Of a DNA stretch of 64,000 nucleotides, positions 28,931 to 38,500 are shown piece after piece. The translations under genes and the position numbers were made by a program. This DNA is from a virus. Numbering within the stretch: position 1 is the stretch's first letter; every line of letters starts with the position of its first letter. Under the pieces are notes generated by a model. It searched no databases, was not told the origin of the DNA, and worked only from the letters and a program-made list of their open reading frames with translations. The stretch covers positions 1-64,000 of the IMG/VR virus record IMGVR_UViG_3300036792_000363. One strand, written 5' to 3'.

Positions 28931-30286
28931 ATGAGCACGCAGGAGAGCAGCCCGAGAGACGGCGGCCGGAGATTCGGGCTGCCGGAGAGGGCGGCCCGCA
29001 AGAAGGGCAGGCCGGCGGCGGGGCTGCCGAGGACCAGGGCGGCGAGCGCCCTGCTGGCCGACCCGCCGGTGGCCGGGCCGACCGGGCGGATCCCGCTCGG
29101 GGACCCGGAACCGGAGTCGGCCGGGCCCGGGCGGGCGGAGCCCGCCGAGATCAACCCGGCGGCCATCCGGCTGTCGCTGGAGGGGATGGAGGCCGACGCG
29201 CAGAAGTGCGCGGGCGACTTCTACGGCTACCTGTTCAACGGGTGCCCGCGCCTGCGGGAGCTGTTCCCGCCGATGATGGACGTGCAGAACGAGCGGCTGT
29301 TCGCGGCGCTGCTGAAGATCGCGTCGCTGCTGGAGACCCCGGACCAGCTGGCCCGCTACCTCGCCCAGCTGGGCGCCGACCACCGCAAGTACGGGGTGCG
29401 CCCGGAGCACTACGCGCCGGTCGGGGACGCGCTGCTGCGCACCCTGCGCCGGCACTGCCCCAACTGGAGCGCCGAGGCGGAGGCGTCGTGGGCGGCCGCC
29501 TACGCGATGGCCGCCGAGCACATGATCTTCGCCGCCGCCACGGCGCGGGGCCCCGCCACCTGGCGGGCGCAGGTGATCCGGCACGAGCAGCGCGCCCGCG
29601 GGCTGGCGGTGCTCACCCTGCAGACCGACCAGCCGCTGCCGTACCGGCCGGGGCAGTACATCACCGTGCAGCACCCGAAGTGGCCGCGGGTGTGGCGGCA
29701 GTTCTCGATCGCCAACCCGCCGCAGATGTACGGCGAGCGCAGCCTCATCGAGCTGCACGTGCGCCAGGTGCGCGGCGGCTGGGTGAGCGGCGCGCTGGTG
29801 CGCGACACGGAGCTGTTCAGCGAGGTGACCATCGGGCCGCCGGCCGGGCTGATGACCGCCGACGCGCTCGGCGAGCGCGACCTGGTGGCGGTGGCCGGCG
29901 GCACCGGCCTCGCCCCGGTGAAGGCGGTCGTGGCGGCGGTGCTGATGGCCGACGAGGCCTCCGTGGCGGCCGGCGGCGGGTACCGGCGCAACATCCACCT
30001 GTTCCACGGCGCGCAGACCCCGACCGGCCTGTACGACATGCCCGCGCTGCGCGAGCTGTCGGATGTCTACCCCTGGCTGCAGGTGGTGCCGGTGGTGGCG
30101 GACGAGAACTTCCCCGGGCTGACCGGCTGCGTCTCCGACGCGGCGCTCGACTACGCGGAGTGGGCCGGCCGGGAGGCGCTCATCGCAGGCCCGCCGGACA
30201 TGACCGCGCTGGCCGTCAAGCAGTTCCGGGACGCAGGGTTCCTGGACATGCAGGTGCACTACGACCAGCTGGAGACGCAAGGGTAG
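28931..30286 (+). CDS. Flavohaemoglobin-like NO dioxygenase/reductase, 451 aa
   Basis: ATG 28931 follows GAGGGAGGGG. Residues 1-75 are a low-complexity extension. Residues about 76-205 are a globin with the expected haem-pocket residues: Tyr98 (B10), Phe112 (CD1), Gln119 (E7), proximal His151 (F8) and Tyr161. Residues 210-310 form the FAD domain (YRPGQYITVQ, RQFS), and residues 318-445 the NAD domain (VAGGTGLAP, IAGPPDM, VHYDQLE). Flavohaemoglobins use NAD(P)H and O2 to turn NO into nitrate; the reductase part could also supply electrons to the NOS encoded 6 nt downstream. The C-terminus lacks the usual Phe-Gly-Pro end of Hmp. Plus-strand gene flanked by minus-strand phage genes. Confidence 0.85.
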   Translation: MSTQESSPRDGGRRFGLPERAARKKGRPAAGLPRTRAASALLADPPVAGPTGRIPLGDPEPESAGPGRAEPAEINPAAIRLSLEGMEADAQKCAGDFYGYLFNGCPRLRELFPPMMDVQNERLFAALLKIASLLETPDQLARYLAQLGADHRKYGVRPEHYAPVGDALLRTLRRHCPNWSAEAEASWAAAYAMAAEHMIFAAATARGPATWRAQVIRHEQRARGLAVLTLQTDQPLPYRPGQYITVQHPKWPRVWRQFSIANPPQMYGERSLIELHVRQVRGGWVSGALVRDTELFSEVTIGPPAGLMTADALGERDLVAVAGGTGLAPVKAVVAAVLMADEASVAAGGGYRRNIHLFHGAQTPTGLYDMPALRELSDVYPWLQVVPVVADENFPGLTGCVSDAALDYAEWAGREALIAGPPDMTALAVKQFRDAGFLDMQVHYDQLETQG

Positions 30287-30292
30287 GTGCTG

Positions 30293-31462
30293 ATGTTCAC
30301 CTCCAGGCGCAGGACGACGGCGGAGTCCGTCCCCCTGGAAGAAGCCGAAAGGTTCGTGCGCGAGTACCACGCCGAGAACGGGGGCGAGGAGGGCAGGCGG
30401 CTGCGCGAGGTGCGCGCGTCGATCGCGCGCACCGGCACGTACCGGCACACGACGGCGGAGCTGGCGTGGGCGGCGCGGGCCGCCTGGCGGCACAGCGCCC
30501 GGTGCACCGGGCGCTACAACTGGCGCACGCTGCGGGTGCGGGACCTGCGCGGGGTCTCCGACCCCGACCGGGTGGCGGCGGAGACGATCGAGCACCTGCG
30601 CGTCGCCACCAACGGCGGCAGGGTCCGCTCCTACATCACGGTGTTCGCGCCGGACGAGCCGGGGCTGCCGGGGCCGCGCATCCTCAACGCCCAGACGGTG
30701 CGCTACGCCGGCTACCGGCAGCCGGGCGGCGAGGTGACCGGCGACCCGGGCAACGTCGGCCTCACCGACCTGGCGCGGGGGCTGGGCTGGCGCGGGGGCG
30801 GCGGGTCGTTCGACGTCCTGCCGCTGGTGATCTCCTCGGGCGGCCGGCTGCGGCTGTTCGAGGTGCCGCGGGACGCGGTGCTGGAGGTGCCGATCACCCA
30901 CCCCGACTTCCCCTGGTTCGCGGGGCTGGGGCTGCGCTGGTACGCGGTCCCGGTGGTGACCGACATGTACCTGGAGGCGGGCGGGGTGCGCTACCCGTGC
31001 GCCCCGTTCAACGGCTGGTACCAGGCGTCCACCGAGGTGGGCGTGCGCAACTTCGGGGACGAGGCGCGCTACGGGATGCTGCCCGCGGTGGCGGCGGGGA
31101 TGCGGCTGGACACGAGCAGCGAGTCGACGCTGTGGCGCGACCGCGCGGCGGTGGAGCTGGCGGTGGCGGTCACCCACAGCTTCAAGGCGGCCGGGGTGAT
31201 GGCGACCGACCACCAGACCGAGACGCGCCGGTTCATGAAGTTCGCGGAGACCGAGCGGGCGGCGGGGCGGCCGTGGAGCGCGGACTGGGGGTGGATCGTC
31301 CCGCCAATCGGGGGCTCGACCACCCCGCCGTTCCACGCGACCTACCCGAACGAGACGCTCACCCCGGGGTTCTTCCGGCACGACCCGCCGGACACCGCGC
31401 TCGCGGCGTGCCCGTTCGAGCACGGCGGCGCCTGGCGGGGCACCGCCAGCATCGCCGGCTGA
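30293..31462 (+). CDS. nos: Bacterial-type nitric oxide synthase oxygenase, 389 aa
   Basis: Haem-ligand motif WRHSARCTGR with Cys71 and the stacking Trp65 (canonical WRNSxRCIGR, here Asn to His). The arginine site is NGWYQASTEVG with the substrate-binding Glu248. Also present are RYGMLP, the STLWRDRA and HSFKAAGV segments, and the pterin-side WSADWGWIVPP. Length matches oxygenase-only bacterial NOS (about 360-390 aa); there is no fused reductase. It should oxidise L-arginine to NO and citrulline with outside electrons. ATG 30293 is preceded by AAGGGTAGG; GTG 30287 directly after the upstream stop is an alternative. Probably one operon with the flavohaemoglobin gene. Confidence 0.92.
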   Translation: MFTSRRRTTAESVPLEEAERFVREYHAENGGEEGRRLREVRASIARTGTYRHTTAELAWAARAAWRHSARCTGRYNWRTLRVRDLRGVSDPDRVAAETIEHLRVATNGGRVRSYITVFAPDEPGLPGPRILNAQTVRYAGYRQPGGEVTGDPGNVGLTDLARGLGWRGGGGSFDVLPLVISSGGRLRLFEVPRDAVLEVPITHPDFPWFAGLGLRWYAVPVVTDMYLEAGGVRYPCAPFNGWYQASTEVGVRNFGDEARYGMLPAVAAGMRLDTSSESTLWRDRAAVELAVAVTHSFKAAGVMATDHQTETRRFMKFAETERAAGRPWSADWGWIVPPIGGSTTPPFHATYPNETLTPGFFRHDPPDTALAACPFEHGGAWRGTASIAG

Positions 31463-31470
31463 GGGCTAGG

Positions 31471-31800
31471 TCAGGCGATCTTCCCGGCGCACAGCGGCGC
31501 GAACGCGCTGGCGAAGTTGAAGTTGGAGGGCTGGTTGGCGGTGCCGAAGAACACCCCCGACACGGTGCCCAGGTAGTCGACGACCTGCAGCGCGTACTCC
31601 GCGTCGGACTGGCTCCCCGGGTTCTCGGTGTTCGCCTCGCTGGCGAACCCCAGCTGCTGCAGGTAGGCCAGCCCGTTGCCCTGCCCGTTGATCCACCCGT
31701 TGAGGGTGACCGCCTGCTGGTTGAGGTCCCGCAGCCCCACCGTCAGGTCGGTGAGGATCTGGCTGACGGTAGCGGCGCTCGCCTGGTTCCCTACGCTCAT
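31471..31800 (-). CDS. Hypothetical protein after the tail fibre, 109 aa
   Basis: ATG 31800 to TGA 31471. Helical with QILTDLTVGLRDLNQQAVTL and a C-terminal SNFNFASAFAPLCAGKIA. Last gene of the tail module, convergent with the NOS gene (8 nt apart). Could be a fibre chaperone or small virion protein; not recognised. Confidence 0.6.
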   Translation of the reverse strand: MSVGNQASAATVSQILTDLTVGLRDLNQQAVTLNGWINGQGNGLAYLQQLGFASEANTENPGSQSDAEYALQVVDYLGTVSGVFFGTANQPSNFNFASAFAPLCAGKIA

Positions 31801-31817
31801 GCCCGGATGATCGGCGG

Positions 31818-34800
31818 CTAGGGCCCGAGCCGGGTGAACTTGCTGCCGTACCCGGTGATGGTCTCGCCGCTCGCGGTCGCGCCCCACTCCGCCGCGACGG
31901 CCACCGTGTTGGCGGCGGTGGTGTTGAACGCGATGGTCGAGTACGTGCTGCTGAGGTAGCCGTTGTTGTTGTTCGTCCCGGACGAGCGCGTGCCGGCATT
32001 GCCGACCCCGCCGTCCAGGAACACGGAGGCCGCGCCCGACCCCCCGGTGGAGACGACCTGCAGCTTGGCGCGGATGGTGCCGGCGAAGTTGGACGCGCTC
32101 GGGAAGAACGCCGGCCCGATGGTGATGGCCGCGCCCTGCTGGGAGCTGTTGAGCCAGAGCGTCCAGGTGAGCGTCTGGTTCTCGAACAGGCCGAAGAACG
32201 GGACCTCCACCTCGTACATGGTGGTGAACTGCGCGGTGTTCGCGGGGATCGACCAGGCCTTGGTGATGGCCGTGTACCCGGTGGAGGTGGCGGTGTAGGT
32301 GGCGGCGTCCACCTGGACCAGCGGGACGTAGCCGAAGGCCCCCGAGCCCGTCATCACCTCGACGCTGGTCCCCGTCGCGGACCCGGCCGGGGCCGGGAAG
32401 ATCTTGGCCCCCGCCGTCGGGGCGGCCGGGGCGGTGGCCGGGACGGCGAGGGTGAGCACGCCCTTCGCGTCGGTGCCCAGGTTCGGCCCGGCGGGGATCG
32501 AGTTGCCGTACTGGTCGATGAACGCCGGGCCGGTGTTGACGAAGAACCCGACGCTGGGCGTGCCCGTGATGTAGCTGAGCCGGACCTGCCCGTTCGCGCC
32601 CGCCGCGCCCGGGCTGATGTTGACCCCCGGGCGGGACCCGCCGCCTCCGCCGCCTCCGCCGGGGGTGAACCCGGCCTGCCCGGGCGACGCCCCGGAGGCG
32701 TGGGACGCGCCGCCCGCGCCGCCCGCGCCGCCGCCCGCCACGGCGGGCCCGCCCGCGCCGCCGTTGGTGCCGCTGGTGCCCGCGGGCGTGTCCCCGCCGT
32801 TCCCGAAGCCTCCGCTGCCCCCCGAGCCGCCGCCTCCGCCGCCGCCCGCGCCGCCGCCGTTCCCGGCGCCGAAGCCGCCCGTGTTCGCGATCGAGTTGCC
32901 GCTGGCCGCGCCGCCGTTGCCCCCGACGCCCGAGCCCGCGTTCCCGGGGGACCCGGGGTTGCCCGTCACGGTGGCGCTGGAGCCGGTGAGCGTGGACGCG
33001 CCGCTCGCCGCGCCGCCGTTCGACCCGACCGCGCCGCCGCTGCCGCCCGACCCGACCGAGTAGGAGACGGTGCCGCCGCTCGGCACCGCCAGGACCGGCT
33101 CGCAGCCGTAGCCGCCGCCGCCGCCCGCGCTGCCGCCGAACCCGGACGAGTTGCCGCCTCCGCCGCCTCCGCCCGGGCCCCAGGACTCGCCCTTGGCGAC
33201 GGTGATCCCGGCCGGGATGGGGATGGTGCCGCTGCCGCTGGTCTTGGTGACGATGACCTGGCTGCCCGCGCCCGAGTACAGGATCATCGCGTACGGGGAC
33301 AGCGCCATCAGCGGGGTGAACACCAGCGTCTCGCCGTCGGGGGTGCTGGTGGTGCCGAACGTCACCACCGCGGTGTCGGACCCGGTGTCGTTCTCGCTCT
33401 CCAGCAGCATCGCCGCGCCGGTGGTGGAGGCCAGCGGGCTGGAGACGACCAGCGACTGCTTGGTGGTGCCCCCGCTGCCCACGTCCATCGCGCCGATGAG
33501 GCCGGGGATGACCTCGTTGGAGTCGCCGCTGTTGTACTGGGTCATCGCGGTCAGGACGCCCGCGATGGCCGTGGTCAGGTTGAACGCCTGGTCGGCGTTC
33601 GGCTGCAGCACCAGGTTGCTGGAGCCCGGCGCCCCGATCATCAGCCCGGCCGGGTAGCTGTTGCCCGCGCCGCCGGAGACGGCCGAGTCGTTGCCCGCGG
33701 TCGCCGACCACGACCCGATCAGGTTGCCGACGGCGGGCGGGCCGGCGTAGACGAACACCTCGCCGGACGTGCCGTAGGCGACGAACTGCGCGCCCTCCAC
33801 CAGGGTGCCGTTCACCACCCCGGCCAGGATGATCCCGACCGCGATCTGGTTGGCGGTGATCGACAGGGCCTCGATGAGCTGGCCCTGCACCTGCCCGGCG
33901 GCCACCGCCCCGGTCACGTAGACGGTGACGCCCGAGGACGGCAGCTCGATGACCTGGTACCCGCTGGTGGTCCCGGAGGGGGCGTCCGACACCATCGCCA
34001 GCGGCGTCCAGATCGCCGGCGGGACGCTGAACGTCTGCAGCCCGCCCGCCCAGTTGAACCCGATCTGCACGTTGACCGCGGACCCCGACGGGTTGTAGAC
34101 CCAGGCGGTCATCGAGTAGGGCTGGCCCGCCGTCACCGGGAACGGGGCGGGCGACCCGTTCATGTACCCGTTGGCCGCGGTGGACGCCAGCTGCGCGCAC
34201 CACGGCGGGGCCCCCGGCGCCCCCGCGGGGACGGACTGGGTGGCGGTGAGGGTGGCGTTGGCGGCGGCCCACCCGGTGAGCGACCCGCCGTTGAAGAACG
34301 GGTTGGGGTTGAGGGCCCAGGACCCGGCGCTGTTGCCGAGCACGCTGGCCGGCAGCTGCCCGGTGACGATGCCGCCGGGCACCCCGGTGGCGGTGGCGGC
34401 CGCGCCGGGGGTGGGGGCGGAGGCGTTGCCCGAGGTGTTGACCGCGGTCAGCTTGGCCCAGTAGGTGACGCCCGCCGTCAGGCCGTTGACCGCCACGGTG
34501 CCCGCCGTCTGCAGCGTGCCCATCAGGGTGGACGGGCCCGGGGTGAACGACGAGGAGGTGCCCAGGTAGACCTGGACGTACTGGAAGTCGGACAGCGGGG
34601 TCGCGCCGCCCCCCACCTTCCCGTCCCAGGTGATGGTGACGCCCGCGATGACGCCGACGGCGGCCGGGGTGTCGGGAACGCCGGGGGCGGGGCCGTTGGA
34701 GTCCACGACGGTGACGGTGCCGTCGCCCTGCAGCCCGACCGTGGTCCTGGTGGCCCCGTTGACGACGATGACGGTGGTGTCGGGGGCCTGGGTGTTGGAG

Positions 34801-37800
34801 GCGGTGGGGCTGGACACCGACGACGGCAGCGTGCTCCCGGTCACCGGGTCGGTGGTGCCGGCCAGCTGGTAGTTCCCGGTGGTCGGGTTGTAGACCAGCG
34901 GCGAGTTGGCGAGGGTGCTCCCGGCCGACCCGGTGGCGACGTCGGCGAGCCGGGCGAGGGTGGCGGCCGGGTCGAAGTAGGTGGGGACCTGCCCGGTGCC
35001 GTACTTGCTCGGGGCCACCGGGCTGGTGCCGAGCACGTTGACGAACTGGCCGCCCAGCCGGCTGGAGATGTAGGTCAGCTGCTCCTGCAGCCACTGGATG
35101 TAGCTGATGAGCGTCAGCTCGTGCGCCTCGTTGCCGCCGGAGTCCACCGACACGGCGATGCCCATCACCCGCACGTCGTCGACCGCCGAGAAGTCGGGCC
35201 GCTCCAGGCCCAGCCAGTCGCCGACGCTGAAGTTCTCGAAGACCGTCCGGCCCGGCAGGTTGGGCGCCAGCTGCAGGGTCCAGCTCAGGATCTCGGTCTC
35301 GTTCTGCGCCAGCGCCGACGCGGTGGCGTAGGCCATCGAGGTCGGGTCCACCTGGACCGCGGTCTGGTACCAGGCCTCCCGCTGCCCCCACTGCGCGATG
35401 TAGCCCGGGCTGGAGGCGGAGATCTCGTGCCCGTCGGCGTTCTCCCCGCCGATGAGGGTGGTGATCTGGTTGCGGGCGCGGACCCGGGTCTTGGCGGCGC
35501 AGTCGTAGCCCTCGCGCAGGATCAGGTACGAGGACCGGTCGGTGCCGAGCGCCACCTGCCCCGGCGCCGGCTGGCCGACCCGCAGCTGGAACCCGGGCAG
35601 CATGATGTAGTCGGCGTTCACCACCGACGCGGCGGACTGCAGGAACGAGTACAGGTCGGTGCCGTTGGTGGCCTGCACGTTCTGGGCGTCGCTCCAGGCC
35701 CGGCCGAAGCTGTCGGCGGTCGCGCTGGTGTCGGTGTGCATGAACGGGATGGTGCCGCGCGCCTTGGCGGCCTCGAACTGGTCGAGCCACACGCCCATCA
35801 GCGGGACGTTCAGGTAGATCCGGCCCTGGTAGCTGGGGGTGGTGACGTTGGAGTTCAGGTTGGTGAGCTGGGCCGACTGCCCGGTGCCGGAGTAGGAGGC
35901 GGTGAAGTAGAGCGAGACGTCGGTCGCGTCCCAGTTGTGGACGATCGTCCACTGCTGGGTCCAGGTCTGGCCGTCGGGGCTGGTCCAGAAGTAGAACGTG
36001 CCCGACCCGCCGGGGGTGCCGCCCTGCTCGGTGATCTGCCAGTACGCGTGGCTGGTCGGGTTATAGGCGGGCAGCACCTTGGTGTAGGTGCCGCTCGGCC
36101 CCCGGAACTGGCAGTAGAAGGCCGACGCCGACAGCCCGAACAGCGCGTAGTAGGCGGTGTTGAGGTTGGACTCGATGTAGAACTGGGTCAGCTGCGAGCC
36201 GTTCAGCCCGGCCCCGTACGGGGCCGGGGTGGAGGAGTCGGCCGCGTTGGCGCTCACCCCGACCGGGGTCACCTGGGCGGAGATCAGGGTGTTGGTCGCG
36301 TCGTAGGGCGACGCCCCCAGGAACGTGGTCCCCGGGGTGGCCACCAGGGTGACCGACCCCGACGGGTACAGGGTGGACAGCGCGTAGCCGGTCCCGCCCG
36401 GGTAGTTGTAGATGACCCCGGTCGGGGTGATGTAGACGTCGGCGGCCGGGGTGGCGGTGGTCCAGATGTTGGTGTCGAGGACCCCGTTGCCGTTGACGTC
36501 GGTCTCGTCGAAGCTGTCGAGGATGCCGTCGAGCTTCAGGATGATGTCGGGGAAGCCCTGCGGGGCGATCATCGCCCACTTGAGGGCGGCGATGGTGCCG
36601 GGCCCGGTGATGGTGGCGGTGCGCTGCTCGGACGGGTCCACCAGCTGCTCGGTGACGGTCTCGCCGAAGAACTCGAACCGGCGCACCCCGTCCTGCCAGA
36701 ACTGCCACAGGCACTCCTCGTCCAGCAGGGTGGACGAGGGCAGCCCGCCGGGGAGGGTGACGTGCTGCCACCACGGGTCGTCCTGCGACAGCACCACCGT
36801 GCCGGAGCCGATGTCGTCCAGCTGCATCGCGAACTGGAAGCTGACCAGCATCGACGACGGGATGACGGCCAGCAGCGTCACGTAGTCGGCGGCGGAGACG
36901 ACCTGGATCTCCCACCCGTTGCCCACCGCCGACGGGGTGATCGCGCCGACCCCGGCCGGGCCGCCCGGGTAGCCCGCCGGGTTGACGGCGGCGGGCATGC
37001 CCGTCTGCACGGTGGGGCCGGACCCCAGGCGCGGCCCGCCCAGCCGCCCGCCGACGGGCGGGTTCGCCCCGACCACGCCGGGCAGCGTGCCGATGAAGGT
37101 GGACGGCTCGGGCGGCAGGATGACCGCGCCGCCGGCGGACGTCCCCAGCGCGGCCATGGCCAGGTGGCCGGTGCCGGTCACGTTGCTGCCGTGCTCGGAG
37201 CCGGCGCCGGACATCCCGAGCGGGGCCATGGCCAGGGACCCGGCGGAGGTGACCCCGCCGCCCGTCTGGGACCCGGCGCCCGACACGCCCAGCGGGGCCA
37301 TGGCCAGGTGGCCGGCGGAGGCGATGTTCTCGCCCGCGGCGCCCGACACGCCCAGCGGGGCCATGGCCAGGGACCCGGCGGAGGTGACGGCGGGCGGGGC
37401 GCCGATGACGAGGATCGCCGAGCTTGGCACGTCCCAGGTGGCGCCGGTGGTGAGCGTGCACGACACCGCCGAGCCCGCCGTGGCCGCCACGTTGTAGGCG
37501 GCGAGCGTGTCGGTGAAGGACAGCAGGGTGTAGCCGCTGGACGCGCCCGTCCACTCGCCGTTCAGGAGGCTCGTGTTGACGCAGACCAGGACCGGGCTGC
37601 CGGACGGCGCGTTGACCGACGGCGTGGTGATGCTGCTGACCCCGCTGGCGAGGGTGCCGTTGGAGGCCGCGCCGAGCACCCGGGCCCCGGCCGGCAGGCC
37701 GCTGAACTCCTGGACCTGGACCTCGGCGAAGTCGCCGCTGCCCGACAGCACGACAGTGACGGAGGTGACCGCGTTCGCCACGAGGCAGCAGGCGATGGCG

Positions 37801-38051
37801 GTCATCCCGTACTGGGTGACCGAGGCGTCGTAGGAGCCGTTAACCGGCGGGTTCTGGTTGGCGGTGGCGGTCGAGTAATTCCACGTGTTGCCGGCGGTGT
37901 CGCTGATGGAGACGATGTGGAGCGCGGTGTTGCTGGTCACCCACTGCGTCGCGTACAGGACCAGGCAGTGCCCGGCAGTGGTGGTGATCGGGACGGTGAA
38001 CGTCGTGCCGCCGCCGGTCTGCGCCGTCCCGTCCTGGACGTGCGTGGTCAC
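31818..38051 (-). CDS. Very large tail fibre/minor tail protein, 2077 aa
   Basis: GTG 38051 with GGGAGGTGAG upstream. Residues 1-215 are a beta-rich N-terminus. Residues about 215-305 contain four degenerate repeats with the core LAMAPLGVSGAG. Residues 350-1100 are a tail-protein-like part. A fibronectin-III-like domain lies at about 1120-1220 (VTITWDGKVGGG, GLTAGVTYWAKL). A glycine-rich, collagen-like stretch covers about 1625-1815, and a beta-rich C-terminus ends the protein. It sits after the distal tail genes and most likely forms the host-contacting fibre or baseplate spike. Confidence 0.75.
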   Translation of the reverse strand: MTTHVQDGTAQTGGGTTFTVPITTTAGHCLVLYATQWVTSNTALHIVSISDTAGNTWNYSTATANQNPPVNGSYDASVTQYGMTAIACCLVANAVTSVTVVLSGSGDFAEVQVQEFSGLPAGARVLGAASNGTLASGVSSITTPSVNAPSGSPVLVCVNTSLLNGEWTGASSGYTLLSFTDTLAAYNVAATAGSAVSCTLTTGATWDVPSSAILVIGAPPAVTSAGSLAMAPLGVSGAAGENIASAGHLAMAPLGVSGAGSQTGGGVTSAGSLAMAPLGMSGAGSEHGSNVTGTGHLAMAALGTSAGGAVILPPEPSTFIGTLPGVVGANPPVGGRLGGPRLGSGPTVQTGMPAAVNPAGYPGGPAGVGAITPSAVGNGWEIQVVSAADYVTLLAVIPSSMLVSFQFAMQLDDIGSGTVVLSQDDPWWQHVTLPGGLPSSTLLDEECLWQFWQDGVRRFEFFGETVTEQLVDPSEQRTATITGPGTIAALKWAMIAPQGFPDIILKLDGILDSFDETDVNGNGVLDTNIWTTATPAADVYITPTGVIYNYPGGTGYALSTLYPSGSVTLVATPGTTFLGASPYDATNTLISAQVTPVGVSANAADSSTPAPYGAGLNGSQLTQFYIESNLNTAYYALFGLSASAFYCQFRGPSGTYTKVLPAYNPTSHAYWQITEQGGTPGGSGTFYFWTSPDGQTWTQQWTIVHNWDATDVSLYFTASYSGTGQSAQLTNLNSNVTTPSYQGRIYLNVPLMGVWLDQFEAAKARGTIPFMHTDTSATADSFGRAWSDAQNVQATNGTDLYSFLQSAASVVNADYIMLPGFQLRVGQPAPGQVALGTDRSSYLILREGYDCAAKTRVRARNQITTLIGGENADGHEISASSPGYIAQWGQREAWYQTAVQVDPTSMAYATASALAQNETEILSWTLQLAPNLPGRTVFENFSVGDWLGLERPDFSAVDDVRVMGIAVSVDSGGNEAHELTLISYIQWLQEQLTYISSRLGGQFVNVLGTSPVAPSKYGTGQVPTYFDPAATLARLADVATGSAGSTLANSPLVYNPTTGNYQLAGTTDPVTGSTLPSSVSSPTASNTQAPDTTVIVVNGATRTTVGLQGDGTVTVVDSNGPAPGVPDTPAAVGVIAGVTITWDGKVGGGATPLSDFQYVQVYLGTSSSFTPGPSTLMGTLQTAGTVAVNGLTAGVTYWAKLTAVNTSGNASAPTPGAAATATGVPGGIVTGQLPASVLGNSAGSWALNPNPFFNGGSLTGWAAANATLTATQSVPAGAPGAPPWCAQLASTAANGYMNGSPAPFPVTAGQPYSMTAWVYNPSGSAVNVQIGFNWAGGLQTFSVPPAIWTPLAMVSDAPSGTTSGYQVIELPSSGVTVYVTGAVAAGQVQGQLIEALSITANQIAVGIILAGVVNGTLVEGAQFVAYGTSGEVFVYAGPPAVGNLIGSWSATAGNDSAVSGGAGNSYPAGLMIGAPGSSNLVLQPNADQAFNLTTAIAGVLTAMTQYNSGDSNEVIPGLIGAMDVGSGGTTKQSLVVSSPLASTTGAAMLLESENDTGSDTAVVTFGTTSTPDGETLVFTPLMALSPYAMILYSGAGSQVIVTKTSGSGTIPIPAGITVAKGESWGPGGGGGGGNSSGFGGSAGGGGGYGCEPVLAVPSGGTVSYSVGSGGSGGAVGSNGGAASGASTLTGSSATVTGNPGSPGNAGSGVGGNGGAASGNSIANTGGFGAGNGGGAGGGGGGGSGGSGGFGNGGDTPAGTSGTNGGAGGPAVAGGGAGGAGGASHASGASPGQAGFTPGGGGGGGGSRPGVNISPGAAGANGQVRLSYITGTPSVGFFVNTGPAFIDQYGNSIPAGPNLGTDAKGVLTLAVPATAPAAPTAGAKIFPAPAGSATGTSVEVMTGSGAFGYVPLVQVDAATYTATSTGYTAITKAWSIPANTAQFTTMYEVEVPFFGLFENQTLTWTLWLNSSQQGAAITIGPAFFPSASNFAGTIRAKLQVVSTGGSGAASVFLDGGVGNAGTRSSGTNNNNGYLSSTYSTIAFNTTAANTVAVAAEWGATASGETITGYGSKFTRLGP
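37141..37386 (-). repeat. Four tandem repeats in the tail fibre gene
   Basis: Four units of about 69-75 nt, each encoding a variant of (S/H)LAMAPLG(V/M)SGAG and each containing GGCCATGGCC on both strands. The fourth unit is diverged (LAMAALGTSAGG). Confidence 0.75.
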
Positions 38052-38089
38052 GCGCTCACCTCCCTACCAGCCGGGGACACTGGCCGGGG

Positions 38090-38500
38090 TCAGGTGCCGG
38101 TCTGCGACTGCGTGATGGTGAACGCCGAGCAGGAGACGGTGGCCCCGCTGACGATCGACAGCGTGGACAGGTTCAGGTCGCCGCCGCTGGGGCTCGCGAC
38201 GGTGCCGGTGGCCACGACGGTGCCGCCGGACTCCTCCACCACGAAGTAGCCCGCGGTCCCGGTGTTGCCGGCCGTGCCGCTGGCGATGGCGTTGGCGGTC
38301 GCGGTGACCGTGCCGGAGGCGGCGGTGGAGGACCCGAACGCGGTGCCGCCGAAGGTGAGGGTGGCCAGCAGCGTGCCGGTCACCGCGCCGTCGAGCGCGG
38401 GCTGGGTGCCGGTGTAGAGCTTGAGGGTGCCGCCGTTCAGCAGCGCGGCCACGGCGTTGACCGACGCCTCCACCGTGACGTCGTACCAGTAGCTGCTCAC
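38090..38500 (-). CDS. Small virion-type protein, 136 aa
   Basis: ATG 38500. Ala/Gly/Thr/Ser-rich beta protein with LNGGTLKLYTGTQPALDG, a pattern common in small phage proteins next to fibre genes. Likely a minor structural protein; exact role unknown. Confidence 0.6.
   Translation of the reverse strand: MSSYWYDVTVEASVNAVAALLNGGTLKLYTGTQPALDGAVTGTLLATLTFGGTAFGSSTAASGTVTATANAIASGTAGNTGTAGYFVVEESGGTVVATGTVASPSGGDLNLSTLSIVSGATVSCSAFTITQSQTGT

Noticed and set aside
28877-31423. 848-aa open frame antisense to the NOS operon
   Set aside because: Low-complexity Arg/His/Pro-rich shadow of two well-supported plus-strand genes; no ribosome site.
32640-33170. Repeated GCC/CCG tracts as a CRISPR or satellite
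   Set aside because: They encode the glycine-rich part of the fibre protein; no spacer structure.
32700-38249. 1849-aa plus-strand open frame antisense to the tail fibre
   Set aside because: GC-driven shadow of the fibre gene; repetitive Gly/Arg/Ala composition without domains.
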